Origin: WTFY01 sp965214675
GTDB taxonomy: Bacteria; Pseudomonadota; Gammaproteobacteria; UBA4575
Length of the DNA: 64,000 nt
Direction of reading: 5' to 3'
Assembly: GCA_965214675.1 (NCBI GenBank)
Contig: OZ243969.1
Span: forward strand, 124,001-188,000
The notes below the pieces were generated by a model, which saw only the letters and a list, made by a program, of their open reading frames with translations, was not told the DNA's origin and did no database searches. Positions 1 to 9,243 of this stretch are shown piece by piece; the first letter of the stretch is position 1, and every line of letters begins with the position of its first letter. Both the position numbers and the translations under genes were made by a program.

Positions 1-240
1 GAGGCGGACCCTGTCTTCGATCGACCATAGTTTCAGGTTGGTTGCCTTGAGAGATTGTTTGAGTTCATCCACTGTGCTGTTATCTACTGAAGATTGCTTC
101 CAGATTCCGGTCAGCAGGTCCAGTTCGGTTTCAATATTGCGCAGTTTTTCACGGTCGTCGATTTTCTCTGCCTTGATCTCCAGTATGGTGATTTTGTCCA
201 GCAGTTCCCCCGGTGAGACAGGTACATGTATATTTTCCAT
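1..240 (-). CDS. DUF6165 family protein, C-terminus cut by the window edge
   Basis: The reverse strand from the ATG at 240 reads open for 80 codons to the window edge. The protein begins MENIHVPVSPGELLDKITIL, which I recognise as the start of the DUF6165 family. The family has no established biochemical function but often lies beside lipopolysaccharide glycosyltransferase genes, as here, where it follows a GT9 gene on the same strand with a 23-nt gap. The charged, helical sequence has no membrane segment in the visible part. The family match is by memory of the N-terminal pattern. Confidence 0.75.
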   Translation of the reverse strand, partial: MENIHVPVSPGELLDKITILEIKAEKIDDREKLRNIETELDLLTGIWKQSSVDNSTVDELKQSLKATNLKLWSIEDRVRL

Positions 241-263
241 GGGTGAAAATTCGGTATAGGGAG

Positions 264-1304
264 TTATGGGTGGTTGCGCAGGCTGTCCAGCTTGGAAACC
301 ACAGCATCGATGGTAATCAGATCCATGACTCCAGGGTACTCCAGCTTTGTGCCCCATTTTAATTCATTTTCAGATTTTTTTTTGAAGGCTTTTGCAGCAT
401 CATCATATCGGTTTACACACCACTGCTGACTGAAATACGGACCACTTCGCCTGGGATTGCTTGCGGCATAAAGCCCGATGACAGGCGTGCCCAATCCCGC
501 AGCCATGTGTGCAGGGCCAGAATCGGGCGAAATGATGACATCTGCGCCTTGCAGGAGAGCAAGAAATTTCTTTAGTGTGTCTTTGCCAATCAGGTTCAAG
601 GCCTTCATTTCCATGTGAGCTTCAATTTCCTGTCCCATTTTAAGCTCTGTCTCGGACCTTCCTCCACAAAGGATGACCTGAGCATCAAACGATCGAATGG
701 CATGGTCTGCAACTGCTGCATAGCACTCAGCCCTCCAGTTTCTAAGCAGGTGGCTTGAACAGGGGCTGATGATCACCTTGAAGCGGTCGTCTGCCAGTTT
801 GATATTTGCAAACCGGTAGGCTTCATCTGGGATGTTGTACCCCCAACGCATGTCGCGATCTGGTAAACCGATGTGTTCGATGAAGCTGAAAAAGCTGTCC
901 AGCACATGCTGTTGTGGCGTTGGCTTGATATGGTGTGTGACAAAAAAAGAGTGCAGGTCCTTTGCGCGTGCACTGTCGTACCCAAGTTTCAGGTCTGCAT
1001 GGATCAAAGTACTGATGATGTTTGCTCTCAGTGAGACCTGGGCACACAACAGTACATCAAATTTCCGGTGCCTGGTTTGCCGGGCAATGGACCGATAACT
1101 GCCCAGCCCCTTTGCCTTGTCAAACTTGATAAACTCAATGCCGGGGATGTCACCAATCAGTTTGGCTTCGTTTTTCCCGATGATCCAGGTCAGCTCAGTT
1201 TCAGGCCAGTATTTCTGAATCGTGCGCACGACCGGGACCATGTGTGTTATATCCCCAATCGATGAAAGTCGGAGGAGACAGATGGATTTTGGTGGGCTGT
1301 CCAT
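264..1304 (-). CDS. Glycosyltransferase family 9 (heptosyltransferase-like)
   Basis: The 346-residue protein has the two-domain GT-B build of GT9 enzymes, which add ADP-activated heptose to the lipopolysaccharide core on the cytoplasmic face of the inner membrane. The N-terminus carries LLRLSSIGDITH, equivalent to the SSMGD loop of WaaC with its acidic catalytic residue. Near residues 250-270 lies DVIISPDSGPAHMAAGLGTP, the nucleotide-sugar binding signature. Length is normal for the family. The gene is divergent from kdkA with only 24 nt between starts and lies upstream of the DUF6165 gene. Acceptor and donor sugar cannot be fixed from sequence, so no waaC symbol is given. Confidence 0.85.
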   Translation of the reverse strand: MDSPPKSICLLRLSSIGDITHMVPVVRTIQKYWPETELTWIIGKNEAKLIGDIPGIEFIKFDKAKGLGSYRSIARQTRHRKFDVLLCAQVSLRANIISTLIHADLKLGYDSARAKDLHSFFVTHHIKPTPQQHVLDSFFSFIEHIGLPDRDMRWGYNIPDEAYRFANIKLADDRFKVIISPCSSHLLRNWRAECYAAVADHAIRSFDAQVILCGGRSETELKMGQEIEAHMEMKALNLIGKDTLKKFLALLQGADVIISPDSGPAHMAAGLGTPVIGLYAASNPRRSGPYFSQQWCVNRYDDAAKAFKKKSENELKWGTKLEYPGVMDLITIDAVVSKLDSLRNHP

Positions 1305-1328
1305 ATTGTGTGAGCTACAAGTCGATGT

Positions 1329-2087
1329 ATGACCGCAAAAGCAGATTCAATGGGTTACGTTGAATTCAAACACTATGGTAACGACATTGTTGCCTATAAC
1401 AAAAGCCTGTTTGCTGACTTTCAGGCTGATTTGTTTAGCCCTGAATTCCTTTCTTCAGATCCAGCCCTGCAGTACAGGCGCCTTTCACCGACCGACATCA
1501 AAGGCCGACAGGGTCTGCATTTGTTCACCTATCAAAACCAGACTCTGGTATTGAGGCACTATTACCGCGGCGGTGCAGTTTCCAAATTCATCAACGACAG
1601 CTACCTCTGGTGCGGTTTACACAGAACCCGCGCAGTCTGTGAATTGCAGCTCCTGTTTTCCCTGCAGCAGATGAATTTGCCTGTCCCAGTCCCGGTGGCC
1701 GCGCATGTGCAAAAAAACGGTTTCACCTACCGTGCAAATATCGTGACCCGGCTCATCCCGGATGCACAATCACTGAGTTTGAGGCTAGTTAAAAATCCAC
1801 TCCCGGCTGAAGTCTGGCGCAATATTGGAGCTGTGGTCAGGCAATTTCATGAAAATAACTGCAATCATGCGGACCTGAATGCACATAATATTCTGCTGGA
1901 TGGGAAAGAAACAGTATTCTTGGTTGATTTTGACAGGTCAGTAATTAATAAAAAGGCGAGTGTGGCAGGGCAAAAGAATTTGGCCAGGCTGCGGCGTTCG
2001 CTGCTCAAGCTCAAAAAAACGGAACCCTTGTTTCATTTTTCCGGACAGAATTTCATATCGCTGATGGAGGGCTATGACACGGCTTAG
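1329..2087 (+). CDS. kdkA: 3-deoxy-D-manno-octulosonic acid kinase
   Basis: KdkA phosphorylates the Kdo residue of lipid A-Kdo with ATP, giving the single phosphorylated Kdo typical of some Gram-negative cores. The 252-residue sequence shows the KdkA/RIO-like kinase pattern: an N-terminal region ending in RHYYRGGAVSKF, then the catalytic loop HADLNAHNILLD and the metal-binding VDFDRS. The ATG start at 1329 is only 24 nt from the divergent GT9 start, so the promoters must lie inside the opposing genes or in this gap. Its end overlaps the convergent waaA stop by 4 nt, placing Kdo kinase and Kdo transferase tail to tail. Confidence 0.9.
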   Translation: MTAKADSMGYVEFKHYGNDIVAYNKSLFADFQADLFSPEFLSSDPALQYRRLSPTDIKGRQGLHLFTYQNQTLVLRHYYRGGAVSKFINDSYLWCGLHRTRAVCELQLLFSLQQMNLPVPVPVAAHVQKNGFTYRANIVTRLIPDAQSLSLRLVKNPLPAEVWRNIGAVVRQFHENNCNHADLNAHNILLDGKETVFLVDFDRSVINKKASVAGQKNLARLRRSLLKLKKTEPLFHFSGQNFISLMEGYDTA

Positions 2088-3343
2088 GTGGGCTGCAGAA
2101 TAGGATGCAGGTGTTCAATGTAGCTGTCCAGTACGGATGCCTTCTGCCTCACAAACTGCTGCGCATTTTTCCCGTACTGATCCCGCACATCCGTGTTGTT
2201 CAACAGGCGTGCCAGTTGAAGCCCCAGGTCCTGATTGTCGTCGACCTGGATGACTCCACCTGCCTCCTGCAGTTCTTTAGTCTCAAGTGCAAAGTTATCG
2301 GTGTGCGGGCCGATTACTGTACATTTTCCAAATCCGGCAGGCTCAAGGAGATTGTGGCCTCCACGGGATATCAGAGAGCCACCGACAAATACCAGCGCCG
2401 CCTCGCTTAGAAATCCGTCGAGCTCGCCAAAAGTGTCTACGATATAAATATCGGTCTGGCTTGTTGTGCCGTTTCCCTGGCTGTGCAAACTCACTGTCCA
2501 ATTTTCTTGTTGCAGTTGACGGCACAAAGCCTGGCTTCGTTCCGGATACCTTGGTGCAATTACCAACAGGTGTTTTTTCTCTCGCAACAGTGGCAGGTGC
2601 TGTGCCAGTTGCAGTTCCTCGTCCTCGTGTGTGGAAATCGCCAGTAAAAATGGGTATTTGGTGGCAGCCCGGGGCAAGGATTTGTCAAGCCGGGTTGCTG
2701 CATATTTCAGGTTGCCACCTACGCGCGTTGTTTGATGCTCAGCACCCAGGCGCAGGAATTTCAGGCGATCCTCTTCGGAGCGTGCCAGAATCAGGTCCAG
2801 GTTTTGCAGCGAAAACTGCTGTTCGTTCTTTAGGAATCGGTTCGCACGCAGTGTTTTATCAGACAACCTGCCATTGATGATGGCAATGGTAATGTCATTT
2901 TTTGCCGCTTGAAAAAACAAGGTTGGCCAGATTTCAGTTTCAAGGACCAGTACGCTGACAGGGCGCACATGTGTCAATAGCTGGCTGACTGCAAACAAGT
3001 AATCAAGTGGCATGTACACATGTGAGATTTTTTTATCCTCCAGCTTTGAAACCAGGTCGGCGGCAGTGGGGGTGTTGGTGGAAATGACCAGGTGGTGATC
3101 CGGATACAGGTCGCGCAGCTTGAAAATCAAAGGCTTTGCTGCATGAAATTCACCCACGGAGGCACAATGGACCAAGAGCGAGGGCAGGGTGATGCGCGGG
3201 TAGCCAATGCCAAAGCGTTGCAGGAAATAGCGCCAGCCCCCGTCTTTTACAGCCCGATAAACTGTGTATCCTAAGGCAACAGGACCCAGCAGAATTACCA
3301 GTGCTCTATATCGCAGGGTGGTGCGATGAATTGGTTTTGGCAT
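2084..3343 (-). CDS. waaA: 3-deoxy-D-manno-octulosonic acid transferase
   Basis: WaaA transfers Kdo from CMP-Kdo to lipid IVA at the inner membrane. The 419-residue protein begins with a hydrophobic anchor (ALVILLGPVALGYTVY), followed by HCASVGEFHAAKPL carrying the conserved catalytic Glu of the family. The C-terminal half has LVFVGGSLISRGGHNLLEPA, the CMP-Kdo binding signature. I chose the ATG at 3343, although a TTG 18 nt upstream is in frame; neither has a strong ribosome binding site. It follows tolC on the same strand with a 5-nt gap. The Kdo kinase gene sits convergently, suggesting a monofunctional Kdo system. Confidence 0.93.
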   Translation of the reverse strand: MPKPIHRTTLRYRALVILLGPVALGYTVYRAVKDGGWRYFLQRFGIGYPRITLPSLLVHCASVGEFHAAKPLIFKLRDLYPDHHLVISTNTPTAADLVSKLEDKKISHVYMPLDYLFAVSQLLTHVRPVSVLVLETEIWPTLFFQAAKNDITIAIINGRLSDKTLRANRFLKNEQQFSLQNLDLILARSEEDRLKFLRLGAEHQTTRVGGNLKYAATRLDKSLPRAATKYPFLLAISTHEDEELQLAQHLPLLREKKHLLVIAPRYPERSQALCRQLQQENWTVSLHSQGNGTTSQTDIYIVDTFGELDGFLSEAALVFVGGSLISRGGHNLLEPAGFGKCTVIGPHTDNFALETKELQEAGGVIQVDDNQDLGLQLARLLNNTDVRDQYGKNAQQFVRQKASVLDSYIEHLHPILQPT

Positions 3344-3348
3344 GCAGG

Positions 3349-4710
3349 CTAATTTAGCCAATCATCGATCTTTAGTAAATCATCCACTGAAAGCGTCCCC
3401 GTAGCCTGCTTGAGTTTCAGTGTGTGCAAAAGATAATCGTAACGTGCTCGCGCATGGTCTCGCTTGGCACGAAAGGTATCCTGCACGGCGAGCAATACGT
3501 CTACAGAGGTACGTGTACCTGCCTGGAATCCGGCTTCATCGGCGCGTGTGGCCGCCTCATTCGACTCGACAGCAGTGGCCAGGGCTTTGACGCGACTGAT
3601 CCCGGAAATCACGTTCAGGTAAGCGTCACGCACATCCTGAATGGTCTTGCGCCGTACTTTCTCATGCTCATTTTTTGCAAGGTTGGCATTATGGTACGCC
3701 TGTTTTGTTCCGTAATACGTCCTGCCTCCCTGAAAGATTGGCAAGTTGAGTTCCAGACCCATACGGGTGTCTTCTGTTTTGCTTGGACCTGAAAGTCCGC
3801 CGGTATCTGCATAGGAATACGAACTCACGATATCGAGTGTAGGGTGATAACGCGACTGCTGTAATTTGATTTCCTGTTGGGCGATCTTGCTTGCGTACTC
3901 GCTCGACAGCAGTGTCAGATTCTGTTGCAGGCCCTTGGTCACCCAGTCCTCAGCGTTGTTCGGGTCTGGTGAAACAAGCTCCACCCGGTTCGACAGGGTA
4001 TATAGGTGATCCAGACGCTCTGTAATGATGACTTCCAGTGCAGCCTTGGAGATTTCCAGCGTATTCAGTGCCTCGATTTCCTCAACCACAGCAAGATCAT
4101 AGGAAGCTTGGGTTTCGTGTACGTCCGTTTTTGCAATCAGGCCCACATGAAAATGTTGTTTGGCCTGTTCAAGTTGACGGCCAATGGCTTTCTTTTCGGA
4201 TTCTTTAAACGTGACTGCATCTTGTGCGGCCAGTACATTGAAATAGGCGACTGCAGTGCGCACGATCAGAGCCTGATGTGCAGCGTCAAGATCGACTCTG
4301 GCCTTGGCGACAGAATTTTTGGCCTGGCGAAACTGTACATAAAAGTCTCGGTGATACAGTGCCTGACTGAGGTTCAGGCTGTACCCGTGGGAGTTAAAAT
4401 CCACTGGTCTGCCCGGGATGCCGAACATACGCCCCCTGGTTTTCTGACGGTTATCGGCCGTGCTTGCGCTCAGGTTCGCCTGGGGCAGAAAATTTGCACG
4501 GGCAATTGGCTTTTTCTGGGCTTCTGCCTGGTACCTTGATTCCGCAATCTGGATATCGGCATCGTGTTGCTTGGCCAGAGAATACACATCAAATAGGCCC
4601 TTTGCAGATACTGGGGTTATATTTGCTGCCCACAGTACTGCGGACAGTACGATGAGACTACGGGACAAGGTTCTTAAATACACAATGGGTGACCTCTGGC
4701 TCTTCCACAC
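3349..4710 (-). CDS. tolC: TolC family outer membrane efflux/secretion channel
   Basis: This 453-residue protein matches TolC, the trimeric outer-membrane beta barrel and periplasmic tunnel used by type I secretion and RND efflux. It has a signal peptide of about 36 residues ending near PVSA, then two repeated helical modules rich in Ala, Gln and Leu, as in the outer membrane efflux protein family. The chosen start is a GTG at 4710, which keeps the whole signal peptide. Upstream on the same strand are a rhodanese gene (7-nt gap) and pcm; the order pcm-rhodanese-tolC-waaA is familiar from gammaproteobacterial chromosomes. Confidence 0.92.
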   Translation of the reverse strand: MWKSQRSPIVYLRTLSRSLIVLSAVLWAANITPVSAKGLFDVYSLAKQHDADIQIAESRYQAEAQKKPIARANFLPQANLSASTADNRQKTRGRMFGIPGRPVDFNSHGYSLNLSQALYHRDFYVQFRQAKNSVAKARVDLDAAHQALIVRTAVAYFNVLAAQDAVTFKESEKKAIGRQLEQAKQHFHVGLIAKTDVHETQASYDLAVVEEIEALNTLEISKAALEVIITERLDHLYTLSNRVELVSPDPNNAEDWVTKGLQQNLTLLSSEYASKIAQQEIKLQQSRYHPTLDIVSSYSYADTGGLSGPSKTEDTRMGLELNLPIFQGGRTYYGTKQAYHNANLAKNEHEKVRRKTIQDVRDAYLNVISGISRVKALATAVESNEAATRADEAGFQAGTRTSVDVLLAVQDTFRAKRDHARARYDYLLHTLKLKQATGTLSVDDLLKIDDWLN

Positions 4711-4717
4711 TTTGGTT

Positions 4718-5044
4718 TTAGTACACCGGCATGGACGGGTCTACCTCTTTAGCCCAGCCATCCATCCCTGTGGAAAGGTTGATCACCCTGGCAAAATTGT
4801 GCCTGGTCAGAAAACCGGCAACAGCGCGACTGCGTATGCCGTGGTGACAGATTACGACGATTTCCTGATCGGGATTAAGGTCGTGCAGGACACGAGGAAT
4901 CTGTCTCATGGGCACCAGTGTCGTTTTGGGAAGGTGGCATCGTTCATATTCCCAGGGCTCCCTGACATCCAGAAGGACCGGGTCGGTCTCTGCAAGTTCC
5001 AGATGGTTTTTCAGCTCCTGTGGACTGAATTCCATGAATGTCAT
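4718..5044 (-). CDS. Rhodanese-like domain protein (GlpE/PspE type)
   Basis: A single-domain sulfurtransferase of 108 residues. It opens with the rhodanese pattern PVLLDVREPWEYERCHLP and has the active-site loop VICHHGIRS, with the persulfide-carrying Cys at about residue 68, followed by RVINLSTGMDGWA. No signal peptide is visible, so it is probably cytoplasmic. The ATG overlaps the pcm stop codon by 4 nt, so the two genes are translationally coupled and upstream of tolC. The sulfur acceptor is unknown. Confidence 0.9.
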   Translation of the reverse strand: MTFMEFSPQELKNHLELAETDPVLLDVREPWEYERCHLPKTTLVPMRQIPRVLHDLNPDQEIVVICHHGIRSRAVAGFLTRHNFARVINLSTGMDGWAKEVDPSMPVY

Positions 5045-5691
5045 AACTGGAAAGCCTTTGATTTTTCAAGGCCTATCAGAGGGCGGAGGCTGGTCTCAAA
5101 CAGTGTCGTGCACTGTAGCCCCTGTGCATCCAGCCGGGTAAGAAGTTGCGCCTGCATGGCCGGGGCTCTTCCTGTTACTACAAACATTCGCCCCCCCGCG
5201 GCAAGCCGTTCCTCAAAGAGATTCTGATATACCGGAATGGAGGCAGTCACAGCAATCACGTCATATGTCTTGTCAGTGCATTCACTCAAGGCATCCCCCT
5301 GAGAAAACTCGACATTTTCAATTTCCAGCTTTGCCATGGTGCTTTGTGCCTGGGCTGACAGATCTTCAAAGCATTCAATGGTGTCTACATAACCACCCAG
5401 TCGGGCAAGGCAGGCGGTCACGAACCCGCTGCCTGTCCCGATTTCAAGAATTCTGTCACCGGACTTGATCCCCAAGGCCTGGAGCATGCGAGCCTCAAGT
5501 TTCGGGGACATCATGCATTGCTCATGCGGGAGTGGAATTTCCAAATCGGAAAATGCCAGGTTGCGGTACTGACCAGGCACGAATAATTCACGCGGTGTCT
5601 GGACAAACACTTCCAGCACATCAGCATCCAGAACATCCCAGGGACGAATCTGTTGCTGAACCATGTTCAATCGGGCTTGTTCGGTATCCAC
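5041..5691 (-). CDS. pcm: Protein-L-isoaspartate O-methyltransferase
   Basis: Pcm methylates L-isoaspartyl residues in aged proteins using S-adenosylmethionine, starting their repair. The 216-residue protein has the expected length. It shows the SAM-binding motif ILEIGTGSGFVTACLA, the family substrate-loop region LPHEQCMMSPKLEARMLQAL before it, and AVTASIPVYQN after it. It begins a same-strand run with the rhodanese gene and tolC. The divergent waaF start lies 162 nt away, so that gap probably holds both promoters. Confidence 0.92.
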   Translation of the reverse strand: MDTEQARLNMVQQQIRPWDVLDADVLEVFVQTPRELFVPGQYRNLAFSDLEIPLPHEQCMMSPKLEARMLQALGIKSGDRILEIGTGSGFVTACLARLGGYVDTIECFEDLSAQAQSTMAKLEIENVEFSQGDALSECTDKTYDVIAVTASIPVYQNLFEERLAAGGRMFVVTGRAPAMQAQLLTRLDAQGLQCTTLFETSLRPLIGLEKSKAFQL

Positions 5692-5853
5692 GAACCTATT
5701 TATACCTTGGTTTGCTATATTCTTCGTGCAGACGTTTATAGACTATATCAATATCGTCAGTGTGTGACCTACAGGACCCACTGCTGCACGGCAGTGCAAT
5801 ATACTGTAAAAACACACAGGTTTCATGAATCCGACACCATACAGCGAGTACTT

Positions 5854-6882
5854 TTGAACGCGAGGACAATACTTGTAATCGGTCCGGCCTGGGTGGGCGA
5901 CATGGTCATGGTGCAGAGTCTGTTCATGGCTCTGAAACGGCAAAATCCCGGTAATGTCATTGATGTGGCTGCACCGGCGTGGTCTGCGCCGGTGCTCGCA
6001 CGCATGCCGGAGGTCAGGAACATTGTTGAAGTGGACTTGAGCCATGGAGAGCTGGGCTTGCTGAAACGAATGCGCATTGGCCGGGCTTTGCGCAGCAGGT
6101 ATGACCAGTCCATCATTTTGCCCAGATCGTTCAAGTCTGCGCTGATTCCATATTTTGCAGGTATCGCGCAGCGTACCGCCTACCGGGGTGAAATGCGCTA
6201 CGGGGTGGTTAACGACATGCGTGTGCTCGACACGGAGGTCACCTACAAGGCGGTGGAGCGGTATATCGGCCTGGGGTCTGATCCATCAGATCCCGTCCAG
6301 ACTCCTGAAATCCGCTTTCCAAAACTGCAGGTGCACGAAGACAAGCGCCATGAAGCGGCAGCCCGGCTGGGGATCAATGAGGCAGTTCCCTGTGTAGCTC
6401 TGATGCCCGGGGCAGAGTTCGGGCCGTCCAAACGCTGGCCAGCGCAATACTTTGGAGAGTTGGCAATGTTGTTTGATAAGCAGGGATTTGATGTGTACAT
6501 TTTCGGCTCTGCCAAGGACCAGACCATTGGACAGGAAGTGGTCGACGCATCGCATCACTGTGCCAAAAATCTTTGTGGGCAGACCAGCCTGGAAGAGGTG
6601 GTCGACTTGCTTTCGCTGGCAAAAATTGCCATTACCAATGATTCGGGACTGATGCATATTGCTACGGCAGTCGGTCGGCCCGTGGTGGTGGTTTACGGGT
6701 CCATTACGCCTGAATACACCCCGCCATTGTCCGATACTGCAAGAATCGAGTACCTCAATCTGGAGTGCAGTCCCTGCTGGCAAAAGCAATGCCCATACGG
6801 ACATTACAACTGTCTAAAGAATCTTGGCGTACGTCAGGTGTATGAGAGTGCCAAGGAACTGTTAGCGGCCGAAGAGGGCTAG
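5854..6882 (+). CDS. waaF: Lipopolysaccharide heptosyltransferase II
   Basis: WaaF adds the second L-glycero-D-manno-heptose to the inner core from ADP-heptose. Homology begins at TILVIGPAWVGDMVMVQSL, the WaaF N-terminus with the catalytic Asp of the GD motif, and continues through VALMPGAEFGPSKRWP and AITNDSGLMHIATAVGRP. The open frame runs upstream to 5653, but that extension lacks homology and overlaps pcm. I therefore place the start at the TTG at 5854, giving 342 residues, close to the family norm; no ATG is available in the right place. The stop overlaps the convergent radical SAM gene by 4 nt. Confidence 0.92.
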   Translation: MNARTILVIGPAWVGDMVMVQSLFMALKRQNPGNVIDVAAPAWSAPVLARMPEVRNIVEVDLSHGELGLLKRMRIGRALRSRYDQSIILPRSFKSALIPYFAGIAQRTAYRGEMRYGVVNDMRVLDTEVTYKAVERYIGLGSDPSDPVQTPEIRFPKLQVHEDKRHEAAARLGINEAVPCVALMPGAEFGPSKRWPAQYFGELAMLFDKQGFDVYIFGSAKDQTIGQEVVDASHHCAKNLCGQTSLEEVVDLLSLAKIAITNDSGLMHIATAVGRPVVVVYGSITPEYTPPLSDTARIEYLNLECSPCWQKQCPYGHYNCLKNLGVRQVYESAKELLAAEEG

Positions 6883-8270
6883 AGAAAGTAATCTGAGCGA
6901 TCAAAACTGGAGTCAAGCTGGTCCAGTTTTTCCGGATGGCTGATCAAGTCCTCGATGAACCAGTTGGCATGGTTGTACAGACAGGTGACGTCCTTGCACT
7001 CCTCGGTGGCGTCAAACGTTTCAATCAGCCGCAAGGTATTTTTTTGTGTGTCCTGTAGGCTGTCCAGGGTTGCATAGGCATGTTTTCCGCCCAGCAAAGC
7101 CTGGGGGACATGACGATACACGGGACAGTTGAAGATGCCGAGTGGGCTGACTACCTGCCTGAAATACTGCATGTGGCAATTGTGCGGTTGCTTGCTGTAG
7201 TTCATGTAGGTGCCGTTTTCAAGTACGCGAAGATTTGTACTTTCCACCACTGCAAAGCTCTCATCTTCAAGCTTTTGAGCCTCGCAGATTGCGTTGCGGA
7301 TCTTGGTCATGATCGAGGCCACGTGTTCCTGCTTCTTTTCTATGCCGACGACTTCTGCATTATTCAGCTCCGAACGCGTGAGAAACGGCTTGTAGGAAAT
7401 GTAATCAAACTGATGCTGTTTGGCCAGTTGTGCCGCAACCACCATTTCATCGATATTTTCAATGATTCCCGTGTCGTTGGTTTCGCAGTCCTTCCATACA
7501 ATGATGTAGCTGAACCCGATCATGAAGTCCGGATTCAGTTGCTTGATTGGCGGAATATGTTCACAAATCCAGTCCAGTGTGCACTTATTGCTGCCGGGCT
7601 TGTGCATGGCGCGAAAGGTTTCATTGGTGCCGGAATCCAGGGATAGCCGTACCCAGTCTCGTTTCTCCAATACCTCGGCAACGGCTTCAATCTTTCTCAT
7701 CATGCTGCCGTTGGTTACCACGCCAATCTGCGTACCCATGGCCTTCAGGTGGCGCACAATATCCTCAAAACCCTTGTAGGCCGTGGGTTCACCACCACCA
7801 ATGATGATCACGGATCGCAGGCCGTTCTCCACCAGTTGCGTTAAGGAGTCCTTGAGCAACTCATGTTCGTAGTTGATGTTCTTGTTCAGGATATCCATGT
7901 CCACGCAATGATCGCAGCGGTAGTTGCAGGCGGTGGTCACGTCCAGGTTGATGGAGACTGGCGCTTGGTGAGGGGCATTTTCCAGCGCCTGCTCGAAGGT
8001 GATGGCATTGGACGCGTAACCCTCTCGCCACTGGGCTTGCCAGCGTACATACTCTTTCAGATTTTCCAGCACAGCAGGCTGGCGGAGCTTGCCCATAAAG
8101 TCATGCAGGGGGGACAGCTCTGTCTGCTTTTCAACCAGGTGTTCTGCAGATTTCAGGTGCAGGGGCTGCAGGACAGAATCTTGGCTCGACCCCAGGTCGA
8201 ACTTGCTGAAGTTGATCAGCGGTGAAACTTCGAGTAGCACCTCACCGTTTTCAGAGTGAATTTTTTGCAT
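6879..8270 (-). CDS. Radical SAM protein with SPASM-like C-terminal cysteines, function unknown
   Basis: A 463-residue radical SAM enzyme. The SAM-cluster motif is CNYRCDHC (C115, C119, C122), followed by IIIGGGEPT at about 158-163 and the strand VVTNGS. About 110 residues precede the core and match nothing I know. C364, C381, C424 and C429 near the C-terminus look like ligands for an auxiliary iron-sulfur cluster, as in SPASM domains. The stop overlaps waaF convergently, and the start overlaps the stop of the upstream oxidoreductase by 20 nt, so those two are coupled. The setting suggests sugar or peptide modification linked to the envelope, but no substrate can be assigned. Confidence 0.85.
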   Translation of the reverse strand: MQKIHSENGEVLLEVSPLINFSKFDLGSSQDSVLQPLHLKSAEHLVEKQTELSPLHDFMGKLRQPAVLENLKEYVRWQAQWREGYASNAITFEQALENAPHQAPVSINLDVTTACNYRCDHCVDMDILNKNINYEHELLKDSLTQLVENGLRSVIIIGGGEPTAYKGFEDIVRHLKAMGTQIGVVTNGSMMRKIEAVAEVLEKRDWVRLSLDSGTNETFRAMHKPGSNKCTLDWICEHIPPIKQLNPDFMIGFSYIIVWKDCETNDTGIIENIDEMVVAAQLAKQHQFDYISYKPFLTRSELNNAEVVGIEKKQEHVASIMTKIRNAICEAQKLEDESFAVVESTNLRVLENGTYMNYSKQPHNCHMQYFRQVVSPLGIFNCPVYRHVPQALLGGKHAYATLDSLQDTQKNTLRLIETFDATEECKDVTCLYNHANWFIEDLISHPEKLDQLDSSFDRSDYFL

Positions 8271-9243
8271 GAATTAAATTTGAGTCTATAGCTTGGTAGA
8301 TTTGCGACAGATGTGCCATCCCGTCAATCAGTGCAGTCTCGTCCGAACTGCATCCGGAATGGATGGAGCCCAAAAAGTTCTTGGCCGAGGACACCAGAGG
8401 ATCTACGATTGGCAGTTGTTTGTCAGGTGCTCGCAATGATATCAGGTAATCCGGGAGTTCGACATGCCTGTCTACGCGTAGCCGATTGATCGCATAGGCT
8501 GCAGGTTTTGGCAAAACATCCGTCGAGTTCAGGGTCAGGCGAACCTCGCAGTCACTTCCGGCATGCAGGTAATTAAAGGTGAGCTGCAAGTCCTGGTCAG
8601 GGTTGTTGCTCGGAGAATCATGGCACAGATCCTGGATGCGCCCCGCACCAAGCAGTGCATATAGCATGCTGAGCAAGTGGGGTGCAGCATCGATGATCAT
8701 GTCTTTTCCCATACTTTGCGGAGACAGCCACATGGAAAATGTTTCAACGGCGCCAGCTGTTCTGGTTTGCTGAGGATACAGTGCGTAGTAGCCGGGCAAC
8801 GTAAACATCCATTGCGTGTTCAGTTGCAGGATGATGTTGTTTTTATTGGCTTGCTGGGCCAGGTGGAGGGTGTCGTCGCTGATGAGTTGCAAGCTTTCAG
8901 GGGTTTGGATTCCTGCTTCAGGCCACCAAAAAGGTTTTTCACAAAAGACGTGACAGCCCGTTTCAACTGCCGTTTTCAGATAATGATAATGCGTGGTAGG
9001 TGGGGAGCAGATGACCACAACGTCAATGGGTATTGCCTCCAGCACTTCTTCGATACTACTAAAAGGTCGGCACTTGATGCCGTAATGTTGCTCGAGATGG
9101 GCAGCCGAGTCGACTGCTGATGAAAGTGAACTGCTGACAACTGCACAGATTTTGCAGCCTAGCTGGTGAAAAGCCCGGGCGATGTATGGACCCGTACCTT
9201 GTCGGCTTCGACCAGGTCCCACCACGGCAATATTGAAGGGCAT
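8251..9243 (-). CDS. Gfo/Idh/MocA family NAD(P)-dependent oxidoreductase
   Basis: The 330-residue protein starts with a Rossmann fold (NIAVVGPGRSRQGTGPYIARAF) and contains CEKPFW, the conserved Lys-Pro motif at the nucleotide-binding and catalytic edge of the Gfo/Idh/MocA family. These enzymes oxidise or reduce sugar hydroxyls, often in nucleotide-sugar or polyol pathways. I chose the ATG at 9243 rather than the frame's upstream limit at 9276 because homology starts at MPFNIAVVG. It overlaps the radical SAM gene by 20 nt, forming a two-gene unit next to LPS genes. The exact substrate is not visible. Confidence 0.85.
   Translation of the reverse strand: MPFNIAVVGPGRSRQGTGPYIARAFHQLGCKICAVVSSSLSSAVDSAAHLEQHYGIKCRPFSSIEEVLEAIPIDVVVICSPPTTHYHYLKTAVETGCHVFCEKPFWWPEAGIQTPESLQLISDDTLHLAQQANKNNIILQLNTQWMFTLPGYYALYPQQTRTAGAVETFSMWLSPQSMGKDMIIDAAPHLLSMLYALLGAGRIQDLCHDSPSNNPDQDLQLTFNYLHAGSDCEVRLTLNSTDVLPKPAAYAINRLRVDRHVELPDYLISLRAPDKQLPIVDPLVSSAKNFLGSIHSGCSSDETALIDGMAHLSQIYQAIDSNLIHAKNSL

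Noticed and set aside
38..259. Plus-strand open frame of 73 codons at the left edge
   Set aside because: It is the antisense of the DUF6165 gene, whose reverse-strand translation starts with the family N-terminus.
5653..5853. N-terminal extension of WaaF from the ATG at 5653
   Set aside because: The extra 67 residues have no homology, are Cys-rich and overlap the start of pcm on the other strand.
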